From Bombiscardovia coagulans (lineage in GTDB: Bacteria > Actinomycetota > Actinomycetes > Actinomycetales > Bifidobacteriaceae), in assembly GCF_002259585.1 (NCBI RefSeq), contig NZ_MWWS01000009.1:105398-169397 (forward strand): DNA of 64,000 bases. The letters run 5' to 3'. The position numbers and the translations under genes were made by a program. The notes below the pieces were generated by a model, which saw only the letters and a list, made by a program, of their open reading frames with translations, was not told the origin of the DNA and made no database searches. Of the stretch, positions 37,850-47,023 are shown piece after piece (positions within the stretch are counted from its first letter, which is position 1; every line of letters begins with the position of its first letter).

Positions 37850-38075
37850 CTGGAAGGATTGTTCCTATCTCATCCGAGGACGACAGCAGAATAGTCTGCT
37901 TGCGCGGTACCACCTCGCTTGCTGCACTTACTGAGGTACTCAAGCAAGTACAACCGCTTATCATTGGAGTTATTCGGACTCCACCCGTCGGTTCTACTAG
38001 GCAACGCAAACCGCAACCGTTCTTCCGAAAGCTCCCCGCCGATTACGGATCTTCGCTCAACTTGTGTAGGGCTTA
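37850..38075 (-). promoter_or_regulatory. T-box riboswitch in the ileS leader, probably translational
   Basis: Read on the minus strand, the leader contains the T-box core GGTGGTACCGCG (37914 down to 37903), followed by CGTCCTCGG, which can pair with GCGAGG before the core to form the alternative stem. Further upstream are two in-register AUC triplets (38050-38048 and 38043-38041) in a Stem I-like region, candidate Ile specifier codons. No U-run follows the alternative stem and the ileS ribosome site lies just after it, so control is probably at translation initiation, as in other actinobacterial ileS T-boxes. Outer limits are approximate. Confidence 0.85.
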
Positions 38076-38519
38076 TCCTAACACGGTATGCAGTCAAAGT
38101 GTCAGCATCTCGCTAGAAATCGTAAACAATATCCGTCCATGAGCTGCCACATAATAGTTACTGGGGGACGTTAGCGAATAAGCCCGCAACCATGTAGCGG
38201 TAGAGACTCTGTTTATCAAGATGGCGATATCCTAGAGAGGTACAAACGGAACAAGTTTTAATCTTGATAGACGACCGGTACTCTATTGCTCCCTCAACTA
38301 CAATGAAACCCACATAAGACACTCAATTAGCTCATTACGAGTGCCCCTACCGTCCATCTCAGAGACACGACGCTAGCGGTAGTACTACTAGCAAGCAGTT
38401 GTACGCCTCAGAAATGAGACAAGTACAGTGATTGTACCAATACAGAGAAAGGTAGCTAGGAACACATTCCTTATCGGAGTTCTTTCAAACGTCAACCTGT
38501 TTACTGTGCAAGGAAGAAT
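38076..38519. other. Intergenic region between ileS leader and DHA2 transporter
   Basis: About 440 bases with no gene. It must hold the ileS promoter (minus) and the transporter promoter (plus). Structures seen: a 9-bp inverted repeat TATCAAGAT/ATCTTGATA (38214-38222 and 38261-38269), a perfect palindrome GTAGTACTAC (38379-38388), and GTACA-N5-TGTAC (38423-38437). The last two are possible operators for the transporter, but no regulator gene is adjacent. Confidence 0.4.
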
Positions 38520-39938
38520 ATGTCTAGTTCACCAACAATACCAGTAAATAATCCTCCAATCGACCGCGCAAAGCAGACCGTAACCAGCGACATGGCTATC
38601 AGAGCGTTGATTCCCTTACTCATTACCTTTGTATTAGGAACCCTCTGCTTGCAAGGTTTTAACCTTGTCTTTCAGCAGATAGGTGATTCAGTTGGAGCCC
38701 CTGAGCAAGCTTCTCTTATCACTGCAATCCCGAGTATCGTACTAGGCATTGTTTGTTTTATTTACGGCTCACTCGCAGACTTTGTTTCCCTAAAAAGACT
38801 GGTAGTTACTGGCATAAGCCTGTTAGTCATTGGCTCAGTTTTTGGTTTTGTGGCCAGCTTTTTCTTTACCGCCAATATCTGGACTGTTATTATCGCTAGA
38901 GCCGTTCAAACCGCAGGCGAACAAGTGGCAGGATCTGTATATTTAGTGGTAGCTACAAAATATCTCAAAGATTCGCTTAAGGTTATCTTCTTTGGTATTT
39001 TTACAGCCGGCTACCAGCTTTCCTCTGCTATCGGAGTCTTTGCTGCGGGACTCTTGACCTCAATACACTGGCAGTATCTCTTTTTGATTCCAGCTATAAC
39101 CGTGATCTTCCTACCAATCCTCCTCAAAAACCTACCAGACAAAACAGGAAACGGACAGAAGATAGACATTATAGGTTTCATCATCTTCGGTACAGCAACT
39201 GCCTTCATCACTCTCTTTTTCTCCTACAAGAGCTGGTGGATGTTGGTCGTTTCGGCCGTGCTTTACATTGTCTTCGCCATATATATTCACACGGCAGCTG
39301 AGCCCTTTATCACTCCAGCGTTCTTTAGGAATAAGCGTTGGCTGATGGCAATTAGCCTTATCCTTATCTTCTGGCTACCAAACTATTCGTTTTCTCCCTT
39401 GTTTAATGGCATCAGTACCAGAGTTTTTCACTTAACAACCTCTCAGGTGTCCTTCCACATCGTTTGGGCCTTCATTGTTGGAGCAACTGTGGGCATTTGC
39501 TCTGGATGGATAGTCCGTAAGATAGGCCGTAAATCAGCCATAATCACTGCGGCGTCGATGAAAATAATAGCTTTCGTTCTCGCAGTTTTCTGCGTCAACT
39601 GGGGACCCCTAGCCCTCACCTTGGCCGGCTGCTTGTACTATGGCGGTGGAGGATTCTTGTACTCTCCGCTTGTTTCAACTGTGCTCGGCACCTTACCAAA
39701 GGAAGAATCAGGCCGCGGCGTCGGTATGAATGACTTAGCAATCAACGTTTCCAGCTCCATTGGTATTGCCATCATCGGAGGTTTTATGAACTCACCTGCC
39801 CTGGCTGCCAGGAGCATTAACGGAACGACCGGGTTTGCAGCTAACTACTCCAATCTCTTCTTATTCGATGCAGGACTAATCCTTATTGCGTTACTACTGT
39901 ATTTCGCTCTAAACAAAGCCATCTATGCTGAACAATAG
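38520..39938 (+). CDS. DHA2-type MFS multidrug exporter
   Basis: A 472-residue major facilitator with about 14 predicted membrane segments, the pattern of the drug:H+ antiporter-2 (EmrB/QacA/TetL) family. Motif A-like sequence FIYGSLADFVSLKRLVV and a motif C-like stretch SSAIGVFAAGLLTSIHWQYLF are present. A charged 25-residue N-terminus precedes the first helix. The start follows AAGGAAG. Substrates cannot be read from sequence; no resistance regulator adjoins it. Confidence 0.85.
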   Translation: MSSSPTIPVNNPPIDRAKQTVTSDMAIRALIPLLITFVLGTLCLQGFNLVFQQIGDSVGAPEQASLITAIPSIVLGIVCFIYGSLADFVSLKRLVVTGISLLVIGSVFGFVASFFFTANIWTVIIARAVQTAGEQVAGSVYLVVATKYLKDSLKVIFFGIFTAGYQLSSAIGVFAAGLLTSIHWQYLFLIPAITVIFLPILLKNLPDKTGNGQKIDIIGFIIFGTATAFITLFFSYKSWWMLVVSAVLYIVFAIYIHTAAEPFITPAFFRNKRWLMAISLILIFWLPNYSFSPLFNGISTRVFHLTTSQVSFHIVWAFIVGATVGICSGWIVRKIGRKSAIITAASMKIIAFVLAVFCVNWGPLALTLAGCLYYGGGGFLYSPLVSTVLGTLPKEESGRGVGMNDLAINVSSSIGIAIIGGFMNSPALAARSINGTTGFAANYSNLFLFDAGLILIALLLYFALNKAIYAEQ

Positions 39939-39953
39939 GGTGCTTATCACATA

Positions 39954-39997
39954 CTACAGCCCGGGATTTTCCATCTAGGACGATCGTCGGGCTGTAG
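39954..39997 (+). terminator. Inverted repeat after the DHA2 transporter
   Basis: Perfect 10-bp arms CTACAGCCCG (39954-39963) and CGGGCTGTAG (39988-39997) with a 24-nt loop, 15 bases after the stop. The T content after the stem is low. Confidence 0.6.
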
Positions 39998-40126
39998 GAA
40001 TACTTGAGACAGGAGTTTTAATGAGCGAAATTGTTTCTTTCAGCAGTCTAAGAAGTTGAGACACCCTCCTTAGTTACCACACAACGAAAGACACTAGCAA
40101 AGCAATCTCGTATTCGTAGTGGAGAC

Positions 40127-41512
40127 TCAGTACGGCAACAGAATAAAAGAGAGAACTAATACGCACAGTATGCCAGCGATTGCAGGCACACATGTACGTT
40201 TGAGAATTTTCGTAGGCTCCACCTTAATTGTGGCAGCCACAATCATAATAACAGCAGCGACCGGAGAAATACCCCGAGTCAAGTTGGCAATCATTTGCAT
40301 AGGTAGGGCAATAACAATACCGCCTACGCCTGCTGCGGCAGCTATGCCAGGAATCAAAGCAATAACCGCATAGAACATAGCCAAACCGCCACCTGACAGT
40401 ATGCCGAAGAGGCATGTAGCCAGAGCAAAAATAAGTGCCACCATGAGTCCAGCACCAGTAGAACCTTCGACTGACTTGTTCAAAGCATCAATGAGGCCAA
40501 GTTTTTGAATGCCTGTAGTAAAGAGAGCACCACCGACAACAAGCATCACAACTTGACTAAAACCAGTTCCCATGCCTTTGATCATCTCCACTGCAACCGC
40601 TTGAGCACTCTTAAAAGACCGTCTGCGGCAAGACTCGACAATCATTACTATGAAGAAAGCAATAAAGGTCAACACGGTAATATCCATGGTCAACCCCTTA
40701 AGAAACATGGCAGCAACACCAATACCCAAAATAAGAATGAGCGGGAGTAGAGGGAAAATAGCATAATAACCAGGAACCTCCGCTACTTGTTCCTGAGATG
40801 GAATTGCTTCTTCCTTGGAAGCCAACTCAACGAACGCATCGGCACCTTCACGCTTGTCGCACCACTGCTGCCAAAAGAAATGAACCAAAGCCATAATCAA
40901 AAGGGCTGGAATAGAAATCTTAGCATTGTATGCCACATAATCCAGGAGATCATATTTTAAGGTTTTAGCCGCAATGACATTATCAGCACCTAGAGGAGTT
41001 GGCATAATCGTAGCCGTGCAGGCAATAACACCAGCAGCTGTCAGTGAGGAAACACCCATACCTACAAGAACGGGATATAGAATTGACATCAAAATGATAG
41101 CCAAACTAGAGGCAGAAGGCACTACCAGGGACATGATGTTGCCCACCAAGAAGACTGCTGGAACAATCAAGGTCTTGTGCTTAATATGGCGCAAAGGCCT
41201 CACCATGTAATTCACAGCAACATCGTTAGCACCGATCTTGCTCATATAGGCAGAATAACCAAAAAGAACCATGATGACGATGCCTGCGCTAGACACTTGC
41301 GCCAGAATAGTGTCTTTAAAGACCATAACAACATCGAACAGGCCGAAACCTGCACCCTTCCCCTTAGCATATAGAGGGTGCCCAAGTGCCCATGCTCCTA
41401 AGAGAAGCACAAGACCGCCCATAATAAGACTCAGAGCCGGATGATATTTGTTAATGATGAGGTAAGCAACCACCACTAGGACAGCCAGAACCAACAGTAT
41501 TTCGGGTATCAT
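40127..41512 (-). CDS. DcuC-type anion/dicarboxylate carrier family protein
   Basis: A 461-residue integral membrane protein with about 12 hydrophobic segments, of the DcuC/DcuD C4-dicarboxylate carrier family. Recognisable stretches are KYHPALSLIMGGLVLLL, LVVPSASSLAIILMSILYPVLV, and CTATIMPTPLGADNVIAA. I prefer ATG 41512 to the GTG at 41548, which has no ribosome site. It follows a nucleoside hydrolase gene by 76 bases on the same strand, both downstream of a LacI gene. The real substrate may therefore be a nucleoside or ribose-derived compound rather than a dicarboxylate; this is inference. Confidence 0.8.
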   Translation of the reverse strand: MIPEILLVLAVLVVVAYLIINKYHPALSLIMGGLVLLLGAWALGHPLYAKGKGAGFGLFDVVMVFKDTILAQVSSAGIVIMVLFGYSAYMSKIGANDVAVNYMVRPLRHIKHKTLIVPAVFLVGNIMSLVVPSASSLAIILMSILYPVLVGMGVSSLTAAGVIACTATIMPTPLGADNVIAAKTLKYDLLDYVAYNAKISIPALLIMALVHFFWQQWCDKREGADAFVELASKEEAIPSQEQVAEVPGYYAIFPLLPLILILGIGVAAMFLKGLTMDITVLTFIAFFIVMIVESCRRRSFKSAQAVAVEMIKGMGTGFSQVVMLVVGGALFTTGIQKLGLIDALNKSVEGSTGAGLMVALIFALATCLFGILSGGGLAMFYAVIALIPGIAAAAGVGGIVIALPMQMIANLTRGISPVAAVIMIVAATIKVEPTKILKRTCVPAIAGILCVLVLSFILLPY

Positions 41513-41588
41513 TATCTCTATCTTTCTTATCTGTTGTGGATACTCCACATGTTGCCATAACCAACAAGCAAGGAATCAATGATGAGGG

Positions 41589-42512
41589 CTATATGCAGCC
41601 GTTCATACTTTCTAGGAACCATGTCCTGAAAGCTTGTGAATCTACATCTACTGCCACCGAGACATTGGCAGGCTTATTCAGATAGCCTTTAAGATCTACA
41701 ACGGTACAACCCCGAGTAAGCCCCTGATTCAGTTCAACGTCCACATAGGTATCAGCGAAGGTAAAGAGAGACGGATTCAGTATGCACGCAATGGCACACG
41801 GGTCATACATTTTTAAACCGGTATTGAAACTACCCCCACGGTACTTCTTAAAAAGATCGTATGCCATGCGTCCTGTCTTACCCATTGCAGGTAGTTTGGC
41901 GCTATCTTCAGGGAGCACCAGGGCCTTCAAACCTACATCGAGAGGTGCCATCACCAGAGGGACACCAGAGGCAAAAACAATTTTGGCTGCCTCAGGATCT
42001 GTAGCTATATTAAATTCCGACATAACGCCGCGATTACCCCGAGCTGTAGAACCACCCATCAGCACAATGCGTTCAATATTATGCTTGACTGAAGGATACA
42101 TCTTTAAGAGCAGTGCTACATTAGTAAGGGGCCCAATAGGCATAATGATCACCGGCTTCTCACTCTCCATAATGACTGTGCGCATGGCCTCAATCGCACC
42201 ATCCTTAAGCAGGAGAGATTGGTCTGGCTCTGGAAAATCGAAGCCTTCCATGCCTGTCTTTCCATGAATATCGCTGGCATCAATAAAGGGCTCGATAAGG
42301 GGCTCTGAGGCTCCTCTGGCTACTGGTACATGCTGCTCAAAATACGTAAGCAACCGTAGAGCGTTACAGGTTGTCTTGTCGAGACCAACATTACCTGCGA
42401 CTGTAGTAATCAATCTGACATCTACCTGAGGGGCAAACAAGGCGAAAGCTATTGCCACGGCATCGTCTATGCCAGGATCAGTATCAATGATGATTGGTTG
42501 AGTGTCCATCAT
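41589..42512 (-). CDS. Ribonucleoside hydrolase (IUNH family)
   Basis: Hydrolyses N-glycosidic bonds of nucleosides to base and ribose. The Ca2+-binding signature IIIDTDPGIDDAVAIAFAL is at residues 6-24. IMPIGPLTNVALLL and LMGGSTARGNRGVMSEFNIATDPEAA are family motifs. The C-terminal pair that is His-Asp in many members reads Tyr236-Asp237 (KMYDPCAIA). Two adjacent ATGs (42512, 42509) follow AAGGAA; the second has better spacing. It forms a unit with the DcuC-type carrier and LacI gene. Confidence 0.92.
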   Translation of the reverse strand: MMDTQPIIIDTDPGIDDAVAIAFALFAPQVDVRLITTVAGNVGLDKTTCNALRLLTYFEQHVPVARGASEPLIEPFIDASDIHGKTGMEGFDFPEPDQSLLLKDGAIEAMRTVIMESEKPVIIMPIGPLTNVALLLKMYPSVKHNIERIVLMGGSTARGNRGVMSEFNIATDPEAAKIVFASGVPLVMAPLDVGLKALVLPEDSAKLPAMGKTGRMAYDLFKKYRGGSFNTGLKMYDPCAIACILNPSLFTFADTYVDVELNQGLTRGCTVVDLKGYLNKPANVSVAVDVDSQAFRTWFLESMNGCI

Positions 42513-43074
42513 TATTCCTTAACTTGTTTTCTTAGACGCTTATGCAACTTCGCATGAGCGCTACTAAACATCATAAAACAACTCTTAATGATCTTATAGT
42601 TCTACTCTTTGTCTGTACTTACCATCGAAAACGTATCATGCTGCTTCCAAATCCCTTACTGGGGAGGGGCAAACGAAACTGCGTTTTCACAGAAAAGCTC
42701 TTTTCCCGAAGTAGACATCAGAGCAACGCTTGCATAATCACAGCAAGCTCATCGAATCTTATTTATCAACTCTTGCAAGACAATGCGACCATCTCCTCAT
42801 GAACGCTACTGCGACAAGACAACTATAATAAAGAGAAACACACTCCCATTGGCACTTACTCTGCCAATGCCAGCAGGTTCCCCATCGACCTTCACTAGCA
42901 CTGTACAGAAACTGCCATCTAATGCTGCCTTGCACACACTCAATGCACTTGGACAAAAGCCAGCAGTGGACTGTCGCTCTTACGACGAAATCAGAACAAT
43001 ACAGCTATTTATTTGCTCAGAGACACCAAAAATACCGAGTTAGCAACTGCTCAACACAACACTACTAACAAGCG
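42513..43074. other. Long intergenic region upstream of the nucleoside hydrolase
   Basis: 562 bases without a supported gene between two minus-strand genes. I see a possible operator-like inverted repeat AAACG-N6-CGTTT around 42679-42694, in the position expected for a LacI-type repressor site, but its symmetry is weak. The length suggests either an undetected small element or decayed sequence. Translations of short ORFs look random. Confidence 0.35.
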
Positions 43075-44085
43075 TTATTCCCTGCACTTGCTTACAGAAC
43101 CTCGTTGTTCAAATACAGTCGCTATGCTTACAGGATCAGTCTGTCCTTTCTGTCCCGTTTCGATCGTATCTAGAAGCATTTTCACCCCCTTCCTTCCTAT
43201 TTGTTCAACCTGTTGGGAGATAATAGAAATTTGAGGCGTAATCAGCCGAAATACTTCAATATCATCAAAGGAAATCAAAGAACAATCATGACCAATTTGC
43301 ACATTGTAACCACGCAACAAACTAATGCAGCTAATAGCATCAGGCGAATATCCAAAGATTACGGCTGTTGCACCAAATGACTGCAATGAACCCAACACAT
43401 CCTTATGCGACTGCAAGCTCTCATCACATGAGAAGACACGAATACCGTCACTCTCAAAGTAGTCAGGCGCCAGACTCGAGAAAGCCTCAGCTCTTTCATC
43501 GAGACTGAAAGATCCCAGCGAAGGATGGGCAACATAGGCAACCTTACGATGCCCATAGCCCTTCAGTGTTTCAAGGGCTTGCCTCAATCCAGGTCTAGGA
43601 TCAGAAACAACGTACGGGACAGTATCCATACCTGGCACCCGGCGGTCTACAAAAATGAGAGGAAGCTCTCTTTCAATGATGGTCTGCAAACCTTGCGAAA
43701 CTGTGCCTTGGGGGACTGCAATAACTCCATCAATCCGTTGTCCAAGAATGCGCATGATGAAATCATCTTGTCGATCTAGCTGCTCATCGGAACTACCAAT
43801 CAGAGCACCGACTCCCATCTCGTACAGCATAGCTTCCATAGAACTGACCAGGTCTGCAAAATAGGGGTTACGAAGGTCGGGAACTAAGAGACCAATCATT
43901 TTAGTCTTACTAGATCTCATAGCCTGAGCCCGCAAGTCAGGAATGTAGCCTAAATCCTTTGCGGCCTGGCAGACTTGTTTCTTGGTCTCAGGGGAAAAAC
44001 GACCTTTGTCATGAAGAACCTGTGAGACCGTAGTCGTTGAAACACCCGCTTGACGCGCTACTTCTCTAATGGTGACATACCCCAT
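43075..44085 (-). CDS. LacI-family regulator near nucleoside hydrolase
   Basis: A 336-residue repressor: helix-turn-helix VTIREVARQAGVSTTTVSQV, hinge region LRAQAMRSSKT, then a ligand-binding domain from KMIGLLVPDLRNPYFADLV. I chose ATG 44085 because AGGAGG lies nine bases upstream; the longer reading has no ribosome site. The neighbours suggest a nucleoside or ribose effector (RbsR/CytR-like role), but this is inferred from context. Confidence 0.88.
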   Translation of the reverse strand: MGYVTIREVARQAGVSTTTVSQVLHDKGRFSPETKKQVCQAAKDLGYIPDLRAQAMRSSKTKMIGLLVPDLRNPYFADLVSSMEAMLYEMGVGALIGSSDEQLDRQDDFIMRILGQRIDGVIAVPQGTVSQGLQTIIERELPLIFVDRRVPGMDTVPYVVSDPRPGLRQALETLKGYGHRKVAYVAHPSLGSFSLDERAEAFSSLAPDYFESDGIRVFSCDESLQSHKDVLGSLQSFGATAVIFGYSPDAISCISLLRGYNVQIGHDCSLISFDDIEVFRLITPQISIISQQVEQIGRKGVKMLLDTIETGQKGQTDPVSIATVFEQRGSVSKCRE

Positions 44086-44370
44086 GCTGGTCGTCCTCCT
44101 ATGTCCATCTGCACTGACTACCCCTTGTTCCAGTGTAAAGATACAGGCAGGCATCAGTGTGTCGCGTATCCAATAGGCACAGCCACCTCAACCATTTACG
44201 TTCTTGGCTCACACAACCGAAACACCCTTGAGTGCCTACTCAATGTTGATACCTATGCACATCAGATTGCATAAAGCGAGCAGATCTATCGAACTCAAGC
44301 CAGGGTGGTTACACAGCCCACTCAACCCCTGTTCTACTGGGTTACCTGGCTATCTGCGTATGCATATTAC

Positions 44371-44805
44371 TTAGACCTCATTAGCAGTGGGTTTTCCAAC
44401 TACTATAGCCAAGTTCCAAGCATCCACAGTCAGTTGTTCCCCTGCACCAATAGATTTGCCGGCAGTCTGACATTGACCTAGCAGGATGCGGCCTGCATAT
44501 GGACTACTCACAGTAACCACTTGATCAGAATAGTTCAAGAAATAAGTTACTTGTTCACCCGCAGCATTGATGCCCTGACGAACTGTAATTTGACCAGCCA
44601 ACTCCTGTAAGGGCCCATACAATCCTGCAACCTTTAGCGCCTCAACAAGAACCTGACGCATGGCCTGAGGATCCAGCAAGGTCCCTATCCATTGTGCCTG
44701 CCCGCACCCAAACTGATGGCGGGTGATGGCAGCATACGAAGACCACACTGGATGTAAGTAGTGGGCAAGCACCGTGGTGTCTATATCAGGATTGAGAAGC
44801 TCCAT
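44371..44805 (-). pseudogene. C-terminal remnant of a GH42 beta-galactosidase
   Basis: The 144-residue frame matches only the C-terminal part of GH42 beta-galactosidases: LLNPDIDTTVLAHYLHPVWS followed by YAAITRHQFGCGQAQWIGT and then a beta-sandwich end with VTYFLNYSDQVVTV. Intact enzymes are close to 700 residues, so about 550 N-terminal residues including the catalytic TIM barrel are missing. The break is at about 44800, exactly where a truncated TetR-like frame begins on the other strand. Not expected to be functional. Confidence 0.75.
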
Positions 44806-45238
44806 GAAAGTTGAAGTATATGCAGTCTATGGCACCCCCGAGGAATTTCTTACAACCAACCTTCCAGGTTCTGACCCCAATGCCCCTCACTTCCCAGCCT
44901 ACCTACGCTACTTAGTTGACCACAACGCATCCCGGCGCGAACTTGTTCAGCTCTTCATGGTTCTGCAAACCGAATCATTTGATCCTCAGCACCCCCTGCA
45001 TCATTACTTCCAGGATCGCGCTGATAGAGTCTGGAAACATTACTCACACATCCCTTGGTCGCTACCGCCAGGAATGGACTGGAACGCAGACATGCGACCC
45101 TATGTGCGCTTGAGCCTGGAAGCCATGGATGGTATTCAGCTGCGCTGGCTCAGAAAACCGCCGCTCAACTTTCAACAAGAATGGGCACACTTTGAAGCCC
45201 TCCTCTATCCCAGTCCACGCTGGAATGATTACCGATAA
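44804..45238 (+). pseudogene. C-terminal remnant of a TetR-family regulator
   Basis: The 144-residue frame looks like the ligand-binding half of a TetR protein: RRELVQLFMVLQTESFDPQHP, HHYFQDRADRVWKHY and LSLEAMDGIQLRWLRKPP match the usual TetR_C pattern. The N-terminal helix-turn-helix (about 50-60 residues) is missing; the upstream sequence is the GH42 remnant. Its first ATG shares the CATG at 44803-44806 with the first ATG of the GH42 remnant on the other strand. It may be transcribed but cannot bind DNA in the usual way. Confidence 0.7.
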
Positions 45239-45326
45239 GTAGCATCAACAACAACCCAAGCAACCCTAGGTTGTCCCTAAGTTGGTAGAGTGTTGAAGTA
45301 TTCATACTCTTGTGGTGGGAGGTACC

Positions 45327-46676
45327 GTGCTGAACAATATGGCCATCAAACAGGCGTATACGACAGGTTCCGGACCAGTTGATTATGCCGGAGGTGGCAC
45401 TCAGCCAGCCGGCAGCATCAACCAACCCAAACCCTTAAGCGAACTACCAAGGTTGGCCAGGGATACTACAGCCGAAGAACCATGGCCAGTAAGCGTTCTG
45501 AGCCAAAAATACCATGATGCTGTTGCTCGTTGGCCCGGAGCCTGGGTTGAGGGACAGATAGTTGAAATCAACACCCGACGAGCCGGTTCTGCCTATCTGA
45601 CCGTACGAGATAACTTTGAAGACATCTCAATCTCCGTTATGGGTTTTAGAGGCTTTGCCAGCAAGGCCCGTGATTTTCACCAGGGGGACCGAGTTGTTAT
45701 ACATGGTCAACCAGATCTATGGATGAAACAAACCCGCCTAAGCTTCATGGCCGATGATATCCGGCGAGTGGGTACTGGAGATTTGAAGGAGCAGATAGAA
45801 CAGCTGCGTAAGCAACTCAAAGGTGAGGGGTTGTTCGACGCAGAGAACAAAGTTCCCCTTCCCGAGTTCCCCCAGCGAATAGGATTAATTTGCGCACCCC
45901 AGGCGCGCGCTGAGGGAGACATAGTAACCAACGCTCGCTTGCGGTGGCCTATTATCGAGTTTTCAATTGTTCATGCTCACGTACAGGGACCCCAGTGCCC
46001 TCCGGAAGTCGTTGCAGCTATCCAAAAGTTGGACCAAGATCCATCTGTTGATGTCATTATCGTAGCTCGTGGAGGTGGTTCATTTGAGGACTTACTCGGA
46101 TTCTCTGACGAAAGCGTCGTAAGAGCCACAGCCGCTTGCCTGACTCCAATTGTTTCCGCTGTTGGCCATGAAGACGATTGGACTCTCATTGATTTAGCTG
46201 CTGACCTACGAGCTTCTACACCAACTGATGCCGCCAAGCGAGTAGTGCCCGACCTGGCTGAGCAAGAAGGAATCGTCGAAGAAGCTCGTATTCGGATTGA
46301 TTCCAGGATCCGTGCCTTGATAGACCAGGAAGACCGCCTTATCGAAGGCTATGCGAGTCGCCCCAGCCTAACCCAGCCACTTACCATGCTTGACAAGCCT
46401 CAACACATGATAGATGAAGCATGCATTCGACTTGATATATCCCTGCGACGGATTGCAGATGACGCTTCACTGACTGTCGAAAAGCTACAATCTTCGCTCA
46501 CGGCCCTCTCTCCACAGTCAACACTGAACCGTGGGTATGCCGTAGTCCAGACAACAGACGGTTCTGTGGTGTCAGACCCAGAAGATATTGCGGACGGCAG
46601 CACTATCAAAGTTACCCTTAAGCAGGGTGCTTTAGAAGCTACTAAGACCACTACCCTTACTCAACAAAACTCATAA
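45327..46676 (+). CDS. xseA: Exodeoxyribonuclease VII large subunit
   Basis: Catalytic subunit of the single-strand-specific exonuclease VII. The N-terminal OB fold (WVEGQIVEINTRRAGSAYLTVRD) is followed by the catalytic core: LPEFPQRIGLICAPQARAEGD, VDVIIVARGGGSFEDLLGFSDE and AVGHEDDWTLIDLAADLRASTPTDAA. The C-terminal coiled coil and LNRGYAVVQTTDG end are present. The start is uncertain: GTG 45327 follows GGGAGG closely, while ATG 45339 and GTG 45312 are also in frame. About 449 residues. Operon with xseB. Confidence 0.95.
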   Translation: MLNNMAIKQAYTTGSGPVDYAGGGTQPAGSINQPKPLSELPRLARDTTAEEPWPVSVLSQKYHDAVARWPGAWVEGQIVEINTRRAGSAYLTVRDNFEDISISVMGFRGFASKARDFHQGDRVVIHGQPDLWMKQTRLSFMADDIRRVGTGDLKEQIEQLRKQLKGEGLFDAENKVPLPEFPQRIGLICAPQARAEGDIVTNARLRWPIIEFSIVHAHVQGPQCPPEVVAAIQKLDQDPSVDVIIVARGGGSFEDLLGFSDESVVRATAACLTPIVSAVGHEDDWTLIDLAADLRASTPTDAAKRVVPDLAEQEGIVEEARIRIDSRIRALIDQEDRLIEGYASRPSLTQPLTMLDKPQHMIDEACIRLDISLRRIADDASLTVEKLQSSLTALSPQSTLNRGYAVVQTTDGSVVSDPEDIADGSTIKVTLKQGALEATKTTTLTQQNS

Positions 46677-46714
46677 ACAAGACCTAGACCGTACGTAACA
46701 TAAAGGAGCACATC

Positions 46715-47023
46715 GTGGCAGATAGCACGAAAAAACAAACCAAAACAACTAAAGCCTTGGCATCAACCCTGAGCAACAAAGAGCGGGAAGCTATTGCTAA
46801 ACTTCCTTACGAGCAGGCACGAGATCAACTGATTGAAGCTGTGCAAGCCTTGGAGGCAGGTGGCCTTGATTTAGATGCCTCCATGCACCAATGGGAAATA
46901 GGCGAAGCTTTAGCCAAACGTGCACAAGAGCTTTTAGACCAAGTTCGAGCCAAGCTCGATGCAGCCCAAGCCCAACAGGCTTCAGCAGGCGCATCAGCAG
47001 GCACACAGTCTAATTTGGAGTAG
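46715..47023 (+). CDS. xseB: Exodeoxyribonuclease VII small subunit
   Basis: Accessory subunit that binds the XseA coiled coil. The core LPYEQARDQLIEAVQALEAGG, DLDASMHQWEIGEALAKRAQELLDQVRAKLDAA is the XseB family pattern. The 102-residue protein has basic N-terminal and Ala/Ser-rich C-terminal extensions. GTG start after AAAGGAG. Its TAG stop abuts the stop of the convergent next gene with no spacer. Confidence 0.95.
   Translation: MADSTKKQTKTTKALASTLSNKEREAIAKLPYEQARDQLIEAVQALEAGGLDLDASMHQWEIGEALAKRAQELLDQVRAKLDAAQAQQASAGASAGTQSNLE

Noticed and set aside
38214..38269. Inverted-repeat end of a small mobile element
   Set aside because: The 9-bp arms are only 38 bases apart with no flanking duplication, so a chance or simple hairpin explanation suffices.
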